From Phycisphaerales bacterium (GTDB lineage: Bacteria; Planctomycetota; Phycisphaerae; Phycisphaerales; SM1A02), in NCBI GenBank assembly GCA_029246705.1, contig JAQWMQ010000012.1, positions 1 to 64,000 of the forward strand: a DNA stretch of 64,000 nucleotides, read 5' to 3'. The notes beneath the pieces are model-generated. The model did no database searches. It was not told where the DNA came from and saw only the letters and a list, made by a program, of their open reading frames with translations. The position numbers were made by a program, and so were the translations under genes. Positions 46,648 through 54,273 of the stretch are shown in pieces; the first letter of the stretch is position 1, and each line of letters opens with the position of its first letter.

Positions 46648-48043
46648 CCGCGGCAAACGGACCTTCAGGATGGTTCGGCACCCGCACCGTCGATCCCGGG
46701 ATCGCACCCGGGACCCAGATCACCGAAGTGGACTGTCGATCGACGAGGTAGCGCATCGCCAGGAAGAAACGGCTGCCCAGGGTGGCGTACCAGCTGAAGA
46801 CGTATCCGACGACGATCGAGACCACCAGCGTCTCCCAGAAACCGAGCAGCGCGCTGGCTGCCGATGCTCCACCGGTCGTGATGTCCGGGACCTGCGTGAA
46901 GGTGAAGTCCAGCAACTGGATCGAGCCGGCACCGCGCAGGGCTTCACCCTCGATGATGCCGCCCCAGCTCTCGGCGGCGAACTTCATGCTGACCACGGCG
47001 ACCAGGTCAAGCAGGGCCAGTCCGATTGCGAAACTGATCAGCGCGACCGCCAGCATCAATGCGACGTGGGCGGGACGGTTGAAGAGAATGCCCCAGGCTC
47101 GCTGGATGGCATCGCCGACATCCGCGCGTTCCACCGCCACCGCACCGATGAGCATCGGACACATCACGCCGAATCCGATCATGAGGATCGTCGCGATGAT
47201 TCCGAAGATGATCGCGATCCCGTAGATGACCGCTCCCACCACGTCCAGGTAGGGAATGTTGAAGGGGATGCCGATCAGTGCGGCCAACCCCGCCAGCACC
47301 GCGACCAGAAAGAGCGGTAGAAGAAGGGGTTGGATGAAGGAACTGATGTGGGCCCAGGCGTATTCGATGCCGATCCAGGCGGTCGGTTTCTGCCCGAGGC
47401 CGGTGTCGAGTGCGTCCAATCTCGCGATCGCACCGCCGAAGAGCGCCAGCCCGAAGGCCAGCAGCAGGCCGATCAGGACCGTGAGCAGGGGATGATCCCG
47501 GAATGCGGTCGCAGGAATCGTGAAGAGGATCTCCCGAAGCGCTTCGAGTGCAACGGTGGGGCGAAGGGTGACCACGCCCTCGACGAACCGGCTCAGGGCC
47601 ATGCCTTCACTGGTCATCATGCTGCTGAACAGGCCGATTGCCTCGAGTTCGTCAAGGAGTGCACTGGCCTCCCGGTAGCTCTCCTCGAGTTGCGCCCGCT
47701 GGGCCTCCTCGTCGAGTCCCGAGCGTTCCTCGATGTATCTCATCTGCAGTGCCGAACGAAGTTCATCGAGGGTCATCTCGCCCTCGGGGTCGTCTGTCTG
47801 CTGCAGGGCGGCCGGCAGGTTCGACTGGTAACGAGCCATGGTCTCCCGGCGTGATGCCGCGATGTCCTGGTCCTCGAGGGCGCCGACCATCGCATGCTCA
47901 CGCACGTAGTGGTTGCCGCCGACTGCGTCGATCACCGACCCGACCACGGCGATGAAGGCGATTGCCATCGTGCCCAGCAGCATCTTGGGTGGCTGCAGGG
48001 CCGCTACTGCTGCGCCTGCGCACAGGGTGATCGCCCTGATCAT
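46619..48043 (-). CDS. Multi-pass membrane protein, unknown
   Basis: 474 residues from the ATG at 48043. A first helix (MLLGTMAIAFIAVVGSVI) is followed by a ~120-residue charged, helical soluble region (RRETMARYQSNLPAALQQ, YIEERSGLDEEAQRAQLEE). At least six further hydrophobic segments then follow (LLTVLIGLLLAFGLALFGG, PLFLVAVLAGLAALIGI, IYGIAIIFGIIATILMIG, HVALMLAVALISFAIGLAL). No catalytic motif. It resembles the uncharacterised membrane proteins common in planctomycete genomes. First gene of the minus-strand run towards 36.6 kb. Confidence 0.68.
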   Translation of the reverse strand: MIRAITLCAGAAVAALQPPKMLLGTMAIAFIAVVGSVIDAVGGNHYVREHAMVGALEDQDIAASRRETMARYQSNLPAALQQTDDPEGEMTLDELRSALQMRYIEERSGLDEEAQRAQLEESYREASALLDELEAIGLFSSMMTSEGMALSRFVEGVVTLRPTVALEALREILFTIPATAFRDHPLLTVLIGLLLAFGLALFGGAIARLDALDTGLGQKPTAWIGIEYAWAHISSFIQPLLLPLFLVAVLAGLAALIGIPFNIPYLDVVGAVIYGIAIIFGIIATILMIGFGVMCPMLIGAVAVERADVGDAIQRAWGILFNRPAHVALMLAVALISFAIGLALLDLVAVVSMKFAAESWGGIIEGEALRGAGSIQLLDFTFTQVPDITTGGASAASALLGFWETLVVSIVVGYVFSWYATLGSRFFLAMRYLVDRQSTSVIWVPGAIPGSTVRVPNHPEGPFAADDDYTSGKR

Positions 48044-48231
48044 CTCACGAGCGGTCGAAGGCCTCGGTTGTGGTGGTCCGTTTGCGTGCACGGCTGGAAT
48101 CCTTTCCTGAAGCCTGTACAGATTCAATCCCCGAGGCAGGATACACAACCTCGGCAGTTGAATCGAAGCATGGACCACCGGGCTTGACCCGGAGCGGACT
48201 CGTGGCGAGGCTTTTCGGGGACTGGAGTGCG

Positions 48232-48861
48232 ATGATGGATGCCGACCAAGACCGCCAGGCTCGGGAGGAAATGGCCAGACGAGCTGCCATGGCGATGTTC
48301 CGTGCCCCCGGCCTGGATGTCGATGGTGCCCTCAGCGCCGCCCGACGGGGTCGGGCCCCGGCAGCGGGGGTGGCTGCACCGGGACGAGGTCTCGTCTACC
48401 GGCATCTCGAGGCCTTGCTCCAGGAAGCACTGGGACCGGAGGCCTTCGAAGCCTCGCGACGCAAGCGGATGGTCTCGATCGTCGAGGTCCTCGACCTGAT
48501 CGACTTCCTGGCGTCTCCCGATGCCATCGACATCGCCGGTCGGACCGCGCGCGGGTACCTGGAGGGGCCGGTACTGGTCTTTGCCCGGGTCTACGAGGGG
48601 GCTTCACTGGTTTCACTGGCCGGTGAACTCGAGGCCAACGGCGTCGAGGAGGTCGGCTGCGTCACCGCACACACCAGGCACGGGCCATTGCCGCGGATCA
48701 ACTTCGACAGTGATGGTCTGCGTTTCACGGTGACGCGCTGCCCGCGCTCGCTGCACGCGGAACGTGACCGATCGCTCTTTTCCGGTGAGCCGGTCGCGGT
48801 GGTGTCCCTGGATGAGCTGCGCTTGAAGGCCGACCCGGGTTTCAGCTCAGGCCACCCTTGA
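48232..48861 (+). CDS. Hypothetical protein, unknown
   Basis: 209 residues from the ATG at 48232; the adjacent ATG at 48235 sits seven bases after GGAG and may be the real start. The frame is open upstream to 48070, but that part is antisense to the divergent gene's leader. The protein is acidic/basic mixed and soluble, with a helical N-terminal half (REEMARRAAMAMFRAPGLD) and a strand-rich second half (PVLVFARVYEGASLVSLAG, EEVGCVTAHT). No family recognised. Its end overlaps the convergent S1 gene by about 20 bases. Confidence 0.55.
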   Translation: MMDADQDRQAREEMARRAAMAMFRAPGLDVDGALSAARRGRAPAAGVAAPGRGLVYRHLEALLQEALGPEAFEASRRKRMVSIVEVLDLIDFLASPDAIDIAGRTARGYLEGPVLVFARVYEGASLVSLAGELEANGVEEVGCVTAHTRHGPLPRINFDSDGLRFTVTRCPRSLHAERDRSLFSGEPVAVVSLDELRLKADPGFSSGHP

Positions 48862-50218
48862 GGTCGTTCGAGGAGAAGCGGGCCTTGAGCTTGCGCATCT
48901 CCGGATCGTCCGCACGACTGACGTTGGGTTCATCACGCCCGCCGCGACCACCCTTGCGAGGTTCGCGCTTGGGCGCTTCGGTCAGCGCCTTCATGGACAG
49001 GCTGATCCGCTGTCTGTCGCCGTCGATCGAGAGGACCTTCACCTGGATGACTTCGCCCTTCTTCACCACATGTTCCACGTTGGGCACGCGTTCATGGGAA
49101 AGCTGGGAGATGTGGATCAGCCCCTCGACGCCGGGAGCGAGTTCCACGAAGGCTCCGAAGTCGGTGATCTTGGTCACGGTTCCGGTCATCTCGGCATCGG
49201 CCTCGATCTCCTGGAACGCTCCCTGGGTCGGGTTGTCAAGGACCTGCTTCCGTCCCAGTCCGATCTTCGGAGGCGTGGTCTCCGTGTCGATCTTGAGCAC
49301 CTCGACTTGGACCTGGTCACCGACCTTGAGGACCTCTTCGGGGTGCTTGATCCGTTCGTGTGAGATGTGGGAGACGTGGATGAGCCCGTCGATGCCGCCG
49401 ATGTCGGCGAATGCACCGTAGTTCTGCAGGGAAGTCACGGTGGCCGTCAGCACCTGGCCGACCGCAAGGGTCTCCATCAGCTTCTCGCGACCGACCTCGC
49501 GTTCTGCGAGCATGACCGCCTTGCGTGAAACCACCAGTCGGTTCTTGTGCTTCTTCAGCTCGATGACCTTGCACGGGAACTTCTCCCCGATCAGCACCGA
49601 GATGTCGGGGATGTGCCGCAGGTCGACCTGGCCGGCAGGCATGAATGCCTTGTGGTTGTCCACTTCCATCTCGAGGCCGCCCCGGTTCATGCCGGTGCAA
49701 CGAGCTTCGATGATCTGTCCGACTTCAAGCGATCCCCAGTCCGCCTTCTGGATCGCGCCGGGCAGGGAGACCACCAGTACGCCATCGAAAGGGTCGAACC
49801 GTTCCACCACGAATTCGTGCGAACTGCCCTTTGCCGGGGGTTCCTCGAACTGTGAAACCGGGCAGATGCCCTGTGATTTGGGACCGAACTCGATCATCAC
49901 TTCCTTGTCGTGGATGCCGACCACGACTCCGCTGCGGGTGCGTCGACCGTCGGAACCGATCGAGACCTTCGGAGTGGGATCGTCGCCGACCAGCTCGTCG
50001 ATCGACATGCCGCCGAGGGCAGCTGCAATCTCCGCATCGAGTGACTCGTCCATGAGGGAGGTGTCGTTGGGTTGCTCCCGGGCGGGTTCGGCTGTGCCTG
50101 GAGCCGAGGGCGCGCTGCTCTCAAGTGGATCCGGTTGCTCGGGTGCCGCAGGTGACGTGGTCTCCTGTGCATCCTTCAGGGGTTCGCCCTGCTCTGCTTG
50201 CTCGTGCTGTTCGTGCAT
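48842..50218 (-). CDS. Four-domain S1 RNA-binding protein (ribosomal protein S1-like)
   Basis: 458 residues. An acidic, Pro/Ala/Glu-rich N-terminal ~90 residues precede four S1 OB-folds, at about 92-157, 167-240, 253-328 and 342-413. The last two are the most canonical (LQNYGAFADIGGIDGLIHVSHIS and ITDFGAFVELAPGVEGLIHISQLS, each quoted in part). A basic tail (KREPRKGGRGGRDE) ends the protein. Four domains are found in short S1 proteins of several phyla. It binds mRNA at the ribosome or acts as an RNA chaperone. A hairpin in its 5' UTR may be an autoregulatory site (inference). Confidence 0.92.
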   Translation of the reverse strand: MHEQHEQAEQGEPLKDAQETTSPAAPEQPDPLESSAPSAPGTAEPAREQPNDTSLMDESLDAEIAAALGGMSIDELVGDDPTPKVSIGSDGRRTRSGVVVGIHDKEVMIEFGPKSQGICPVSQFEEPPAKGSSHEFVVERFDPFDGVLVVSLPGAIQKADWGSLEVGQIIEARCTGMNRGGLEMEVDNHKAFMPAGQVDLRHIPDISVLIGEKFPCKVIELKKHKNRLVVSRKAVMLAEREVGREKLMETLAVGQVLTATVTSLQNYGAFADIGGIDGLIHVSHISHERIKHPEEVLKVGDQVQVEVLKIDTETTPPKIGLGRKQVLDNPTQGAFQEIEADAEMTGTVTKITDFGAFVELAPGVEGLIHISQLSHERVPNVEHVVKKGEVIQVKVLSIDGDRQRISLSMKALTEAPKREPRKGGRGGRDEPNVSRADDPEMRKLKARFSSNDLKGGLS

Positions 50219-50246
50219 ACCGATCGCCGCCTAAGAAAAGTTTACG

Positions 50247-50272
50247 AGGCTTGGGGACCGCTCCCCGAGCCT
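50247..50272 (-). promoter_or_regulatory. Hairpin in the 5' leader of the S1-like gene
   Basis: AGGCTTGGGGA (50247-50257) pairs with TCCCCGAGCCT (50262-50272) around CCGC, an 11-bp stem with one G-U, 29 bases upstream of the start codon. There is no T-run. Ribosomal protein S1 of other bacteria represses its own mRNA, so a leader structure is of interest; function here is inferred. Confidence 0.4.
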
Positions 50273-50431
50273 TCCTCGTCTGCGCTCAGCCTATCCGACT
50301 GATGCCGTTCCTACCATGAAGCTTGCAGGAACCGGTTTCCCGTCTGTTACGAATCTTGAAACAGCAGGAATTTGGATATTGACCATTGTCGCCTCTTGGA
50401 GGCGCCGGAGGGCGGTCTAGGGAGAGCCCCC

Positions 50432-50440
50432 TGATATACT
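50432..50440 (+). promoter_or_regulatory. Extended -10 promoter for the PilM-like operon
   Basis: TGATATACT matches the extended -10 form TGnTATAAT with one mismatch and lies about 77 bases before the pilM start. No good -35 box precedes it, as is usual for extended -10 promoters. Confidence 0.5.
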
Positions 50441-50516
50441 CCGCGATTCATCGAGTGCCCCGCTGGTGGGGTCTTGGTCGTCGTAAATGCCCCTTCAGGC
50501 TTGAAAGAGAGTCCAC

Positions 50517-52661
50517 ATGGCAAACGCGAAGAGCGCGTGGGGAATTGAGGTCGGGTCGTTCGCCGTGAAGGCGGTGCGACTCGAGCGTCAAGGTTCCGAA
50601 GCGAAGGTCACTGACTTCGCAGTCATTCCCCACAACCGGGTCCTTTCGACACCTGATGTCGATCTGGATGAAGTTGTCAGGATCAGCCTTGGCCAGTTCG
50701 TTCATCAGAAGGCCGTCGACAAGATGCGGGTGGCGATTTCGATCCCCGGAAACGTCGCCTTCAGTGCCTTCACCCGCTTGCCACCGCACGAACCCAAGCA
50801 GACTCCGAACCTGGTCCGCTTCGAGGCCGAGCAGCAGATCCCGTTCCCGATCAATGAGGTCGAGTGGGACTACAAGACATTCTCCAGCGACGATTCCCCG
50901 GAGGTCGAAGTTGGCATATTTGCCTTGCAAAGAAGCGTTCTGGACGATCGCCTGAGCCTCTACGGAGAGCTTGGCATCGAGCCGGACCTGGTGACCATCA
51001 GCCCGCTCGCGCTCTACAACGCAGTCGCCTACGACCTCGATCTCCAGGACAGCAGCAAGCCGTTGGTGATCCTCGACATCGCCACGCGCCACAGCGACCT
51101 GGTCGTCGCCGAAGGCGGCCGTTGCTGGTTCCGTCGACTTCCCGTCGGTGGGCACAACTTCACGATGGCGATCGCCGAAGCGTTCAAGATCTCCTACTCC
51201 AAGGCTGAAAAGCTGAAGCAGGAAGGCGCCACCGGCAAGTACGCCAAGCAGGTCATGCAGGCGATGCGGCCCGTCTTCACCGAACTGTTGGAAAGCGTCC
51301 AGCGTTCGCTTGATTACTACCGCACCACGGCTGAACTGGACACGATCCTCGGCATCGGTTCGACCTTCCGGATCCCCGGGCTCAGGAAGTTCCTGGGAAC
51401 CCAGCTCCAGAAGAAGGTCATCCGCCTGGATGAATTCCGCAAAATCCGTGTCGAGGGACCCGAGGCGGCAGAATTCGCCACCAGCACGGTCAATCTCTGG
51501 ACGGCCTACGGGCTGGCACTTCAGGAGATAGGTGGCGCTGAAATCGACGTGAATCTCGCCCCGGTGGAAGTCCTCAGGCAGCAGGTCTGGGACGCCAAGC
51601 GGGGTTGGTTCGTGGCAGCAGCCTCGGTGGCCTTCATTGCTGGCGCGGCCATGTTCGGGCGCTATTTCGTTGATGCTGCAGGACTTAGGATTGACAAGGA
51701 AAAAGCCAGTCAGGAAGTTTCCGCCGTCGAGAGGACCCATCGCGGCTTCAAGACCCAGCTGGACACCATCGTGGCTTCGGCAACCGGTGGAAGTTTCGCG
51801 AGCTCGCTGCTCTCAACGGATGATTTTCGCCGGGTCTGGCCTGAGTTGACCGTCGACGTCACCAGCGCGGTGGCGACCGGCAACGACCCCGCATTGCTCA
51901 GTGGTGGGCCTGATTCGATCCGTAAGATTCCTCCCGGCATGCGTAAGTTGACCGTCCTGGAGGACTTCGGTGGTATGTATCGCCCCGAAGGCGCCGGCGC
52001 AAACGCCAAGCGTTACATCGATGTGAGCCTTCAGCTCGCCTATTCCAACAGTCAGTCGGACTACCTCAACACCACGGTCTGCGACTGGCTCCGCGACAAC
52101 GCGGAGCGCCCGGAAGCACCTTTCCGGATCATCGCCGACTCGATTTCCTACAACCCCTCGGACATCACCCCCGTGACCGTGTCGGAGGACGGAACGACCA
52201 AGGCACAGTCTGGCGGCAGCAAGTCCTCCAGCTCCGGGAATGCCAAGGGGCCTGGTCGAGGTCGAGGTGAACGCAGTTCCACTTCAACCGGCGGGGCGGG
52301 CATGATCCAGGGCAGTGGCGGCAGTGGCTCCGACTTCGGTGGCAAGAAGGCCGGCCAGGGCAAGGAAATCGATCTCGGCCAGGCCGGCTCGGTCGTCGGT
52401 TCGGGGTCTTCCGGCGGGTCCTTCGGCAACAACACCGGTAACAATTCGAGCGACTACACCGACGATCCTCGGGATGGTCGCAGCAGCGGCGGGAACCGCC
52501 GTGGTGAGGAAACCACCCTGGGCGCCCTCGATGAGATCGCCCCGATACCACCAGAACCACTTGTTTTCGAGGCTGGATCGACGTTCTATCGAGGCCAGGT
52601 CACTTTCACGATCGAGATCCTTGATCCTTCAGATGACGCTTCCACGGAAGGAGAGGGTTGA
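50517..52661 (+). CDS. PilM-PilN fusion-like pilus assembly protein
   Basis: 714 residues. Residues 1-~345 are the actin-like PilM domain (WGIEVGSFAVKAVRLER, TRLPPHEPKQTPNLVRFEAE, VILDIATRHSDLVV, LGIGSTFRIPGL). Then DVNLAPVEVLRQQ resembles the PilN start (I-N-L-L-P) that binds PilM, followed by one membrane helix (GWFVAAASVAFIAGAAMFG) and a periplasmic coiled-coil/alpha-beta region to ~560. A Gly/Ser-rich linker (~565-660) precedes a C-terminal strand. Usually PilM and PilN are separate, so this looks like a fusion. The next gene starts four bases after its stop. Confidence 0.85.
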   Translation: MANAKSAWGIEVGSFAVKAVRLERQGSEAKVTDFAVIPHNRVLSTPDVDLDEVVRISLGQFVHQKAVDKMRVAISIPGNVAFSAFTRLPPHEPKQTPNLVRFEAEQQIPFPINEVEWDYKTFSSDDSPEVEVGIFALQRSVLDDRLSLYGELGIEPDLVTISPLALYNAVAYDLDLQDSSKPLVILDIATRHSDLVVAEGGRCWFRRLPVGGHNFTMAIAEAFKISYSKAEKLKQEGATGKYAKQVMQAMRPVFTELLESVQRSLDYYRTTAELDTILGIGSTFRIPGLRKFLGTQLQKKVIRLDEFRKIRVEGPEAAEFATSTVNLWTAYGLALQEIGGAEIDVNLAPVEVLRQQVWDAKRGWFVAAASVAFIAGAAMFGRYFVDAAGLRIDKEKASQEVSAVERTHRGFKTQLDTIVASATGGSFASSLLSTDDFRRVWPELTVDVTSAVATGNDPALLSGGPDSIRKIPPGMRKLTVLEDFGGMYRPEGAGANAKRYIDVSLQLAYSNSQSDYLNTTVCDWLRDNAERPEAPFRIIADSISYNPSDITPVTVSEDGTTKAQSGGSKSSSSGNAKGPGRGRGERSSTSTGGAGMIQGSGGSGSDFGGKKAGQGKEIDLGQAGSVVGSGSSGGSFGNNTGNNSSDYTDDPRDGRSSGGNRRGEETTLGALDEIAPIPPEPLVFEAGSTFYRGQVTFTIEILDPSDDASTEGEG

Positions 52662-52664
52662 CCC

Positions 52665-54167
52665 ATGGAGAAGATCAAGCCCGTACTCGACTGGATCAAG
52701 GCCCACATGCTCATCACTGCGATGAGCGCACTGATCATCGCGTTCCTCGCCTGCGGCTGGTACTACTCGGGCATTCTCAACACCGAGCTGAGCTCCGAGG
52801 TCCAGGCGCGCAAGAAGGAATTCAGCAAGATTGATTCGGCGGCCAAGACTTCGGTGACCCTGCCCCTGACCAATGGCAGCTTCACCGGCAACGGCACCCT
52901 GAACAAGAGCTTGCTGGACAGTCTCCAGGTGCTCAGCGAGCAGATGAGCGCTGATGTCGCCAAGGCCCGTGTCGCGGCGCTCGAGCACAATGGTGATCCC
53001 TCCGCCGGAACCTTCCCCGGTCCCGAATACCAGGATCGCCTGAAGAACGAGGGCCCGGCTTTCTCGCAGAATGCCTCGGCAGCGGACCAGTCCAGTTGGC
53101 GTACGCATGAAGCCCAGCGACGTGCTTCTGGAACCAAGCGGATCCTCGTTTCCGAGAAGATCTTCCCCAGCCCGCCACGGGACCGAAGCGAAAACCTGCC
53201 GATCGAGGTGCACAAGGCCCTGGTCGCCAGTTACGACTCGATGCTCGAGGACGCAGGCGCAGGCAAGCCGCCGTCGGTCGCCGACGTCGAGGCCGACCTC
53301 ACCCGGGTCCAGAGCAACTTCATCCAGCGTGATCTCAACAAGGGGACGTCTGCGGACCTCGACCCCGATGAGCAGGAGCGCCTTCGTCAGAAGCTGGGTG
53401 AGGAGCGTTTGAAGTTCTACAACGAATCCGCCGAGACGATCAGCTTCTACGCAGATGCCCGTGCCTTCGAGCTCCCGGAAGATCCCTTCGTGACCAAGTC
53501 CCAGCACGGCCTCAGCGAGCTGTACGACTGGCATTGGAACTGGTGGATCGCCGAGGACGTCATTGCAGCGATCATGAAGACCAATGCTTCCTCCAGCGGG
53601 CAGAAGACCCCGGTGGCAGCAGCTCCCGTGAAACGACTGGTCTCACTGATCTCCTACGATTCTGCCGCGGTTGCGGAGAAGCCCAGTGGGGGAGGCAGCG
53701 GGGCCAACAGCGGCGGACGGCAACGTGGAAGCTCGGGAGGCTCGGGCCGTGGAAGCAACTCAGCCGGCAGTACGCCGCAGGGCGGTAGCCAGCTGCCCGA
53801 ACCGGTGATCTCCATGGACGTGGCCACGACCCCGGACTTCAGCGCCTCGCTGACCGGCCGCAAGAGCAATGACCTCTACGACGTTCGCACCGTCGAACTT
53901 CGGGTGGTCGTCGAGACCACCAAGCTCACTGAACTGGTCAATGCGCTTGCCCAGCAGAACTTCATCACCATCACCAACATCGCACTCCAGCCGATCAGTG
54001 CCTTCGAAGCCGCTGAATACGGCTTCGTGTACGGCGCCCAGCCGGTTTCGACGGTTGACATGACCCTGGAGACCATCTGGTTCCGCAAGTGGACCGCCGC
54101 CTGGATGCCCGAATCGGTCCGCAGTGCACTGGGTGTCAAGTCGGCACCGGCAGGATCGAAGGGGTGA
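52665..54167 (+). CDS. Bitopic membrane protein, PilO-like by position
   Basis: 500 residues with a single N-terminal membrane helix (MLITAMSALIIAFLACGWYY), then a helical/coiled-coil stretch, a Gly/Ser/Arg-rich linker (~345-375) and a C-terminal alpha/beta module (DVRTVELRVVVETTKLTEL, FITITNIALQPISAF). PilO is a bitopic protein that pairs with PilN, and this protein has the same topology and gene order directly behind the PilM-PilN fusion. Homology is not evident from sequence, and it is twice the size of usual PilO. Role inferred. Confidence 0.7.
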   Translation: MEKIKPVLDWIKAHMLITAMSALIIAFLACGWYYSGILNTELSSEVQARKKEFSKIDSAAKTSVTLPLTNGSFTGNGTLNKSLLDSLQVLSEQMSADVAKARVAALEHNGDPSAGTFPGPEYQDRLKNEGPAFSQNASAADQSSWRTHEAQRRASGTKRILVSEKIFPSPPRDRSENLPIEVHKALVASYDSMLEDAGAGKPPSVADVEADLTRVQSNFIQRDLNKGTSADLDPDEQERLRQKLGEERLKFYNESAETISFYADARAFELPEDPFVTKSQHGLSELYDWHWNWWIAEDVIAAIMKTNASSSGQKTPVAAAPVKRLVSLISYDSAAVAEKPSGGGSGANSGGRQRGSSGGSGRGSNSAGSTPQGGSQLPEPVISMDVATTPDFSASLTGRKSNDLYDVRTVELRVVVETTKLTELVNALAQQNFITITNIALQPISAFEAAEYGFVYGAQPVSTVDMTLETIWFRKWTAAWMPESVRSALGVKSAPAGSKG

Positions 54168-54171
54168 TCTG

Positions 54172-54273
54172 ATGGATCAAGCCCTGAATGACTTGAACGA
54201 CGCGAAGCGACCCGACTGCGTGGCGCCCCAGGGCCACGTCATTCCCCTCAAGATTGGAGCGAAGTGCTCATGA
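54172..54273 (+). CDS. Small ORF, 33 codons, translationally coupled
   Basis: An ATG at 54172 follows AAGGGG by seven bases. The frame runs MDQALNDLNDAKRPD...AKCS to a TGA at 54271-54273 that overlaps the next ATG (54270) as ATGA. It fills nearly the whole gap between the two pilus-like genes. It could encode a small peptide or serve as a leader that couples translation of the downstream gene. No homology known. Confidence 0.45.
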   Translation: MDQALNDLNDAKRPDCVAPQGHVIPLKIGAKCS

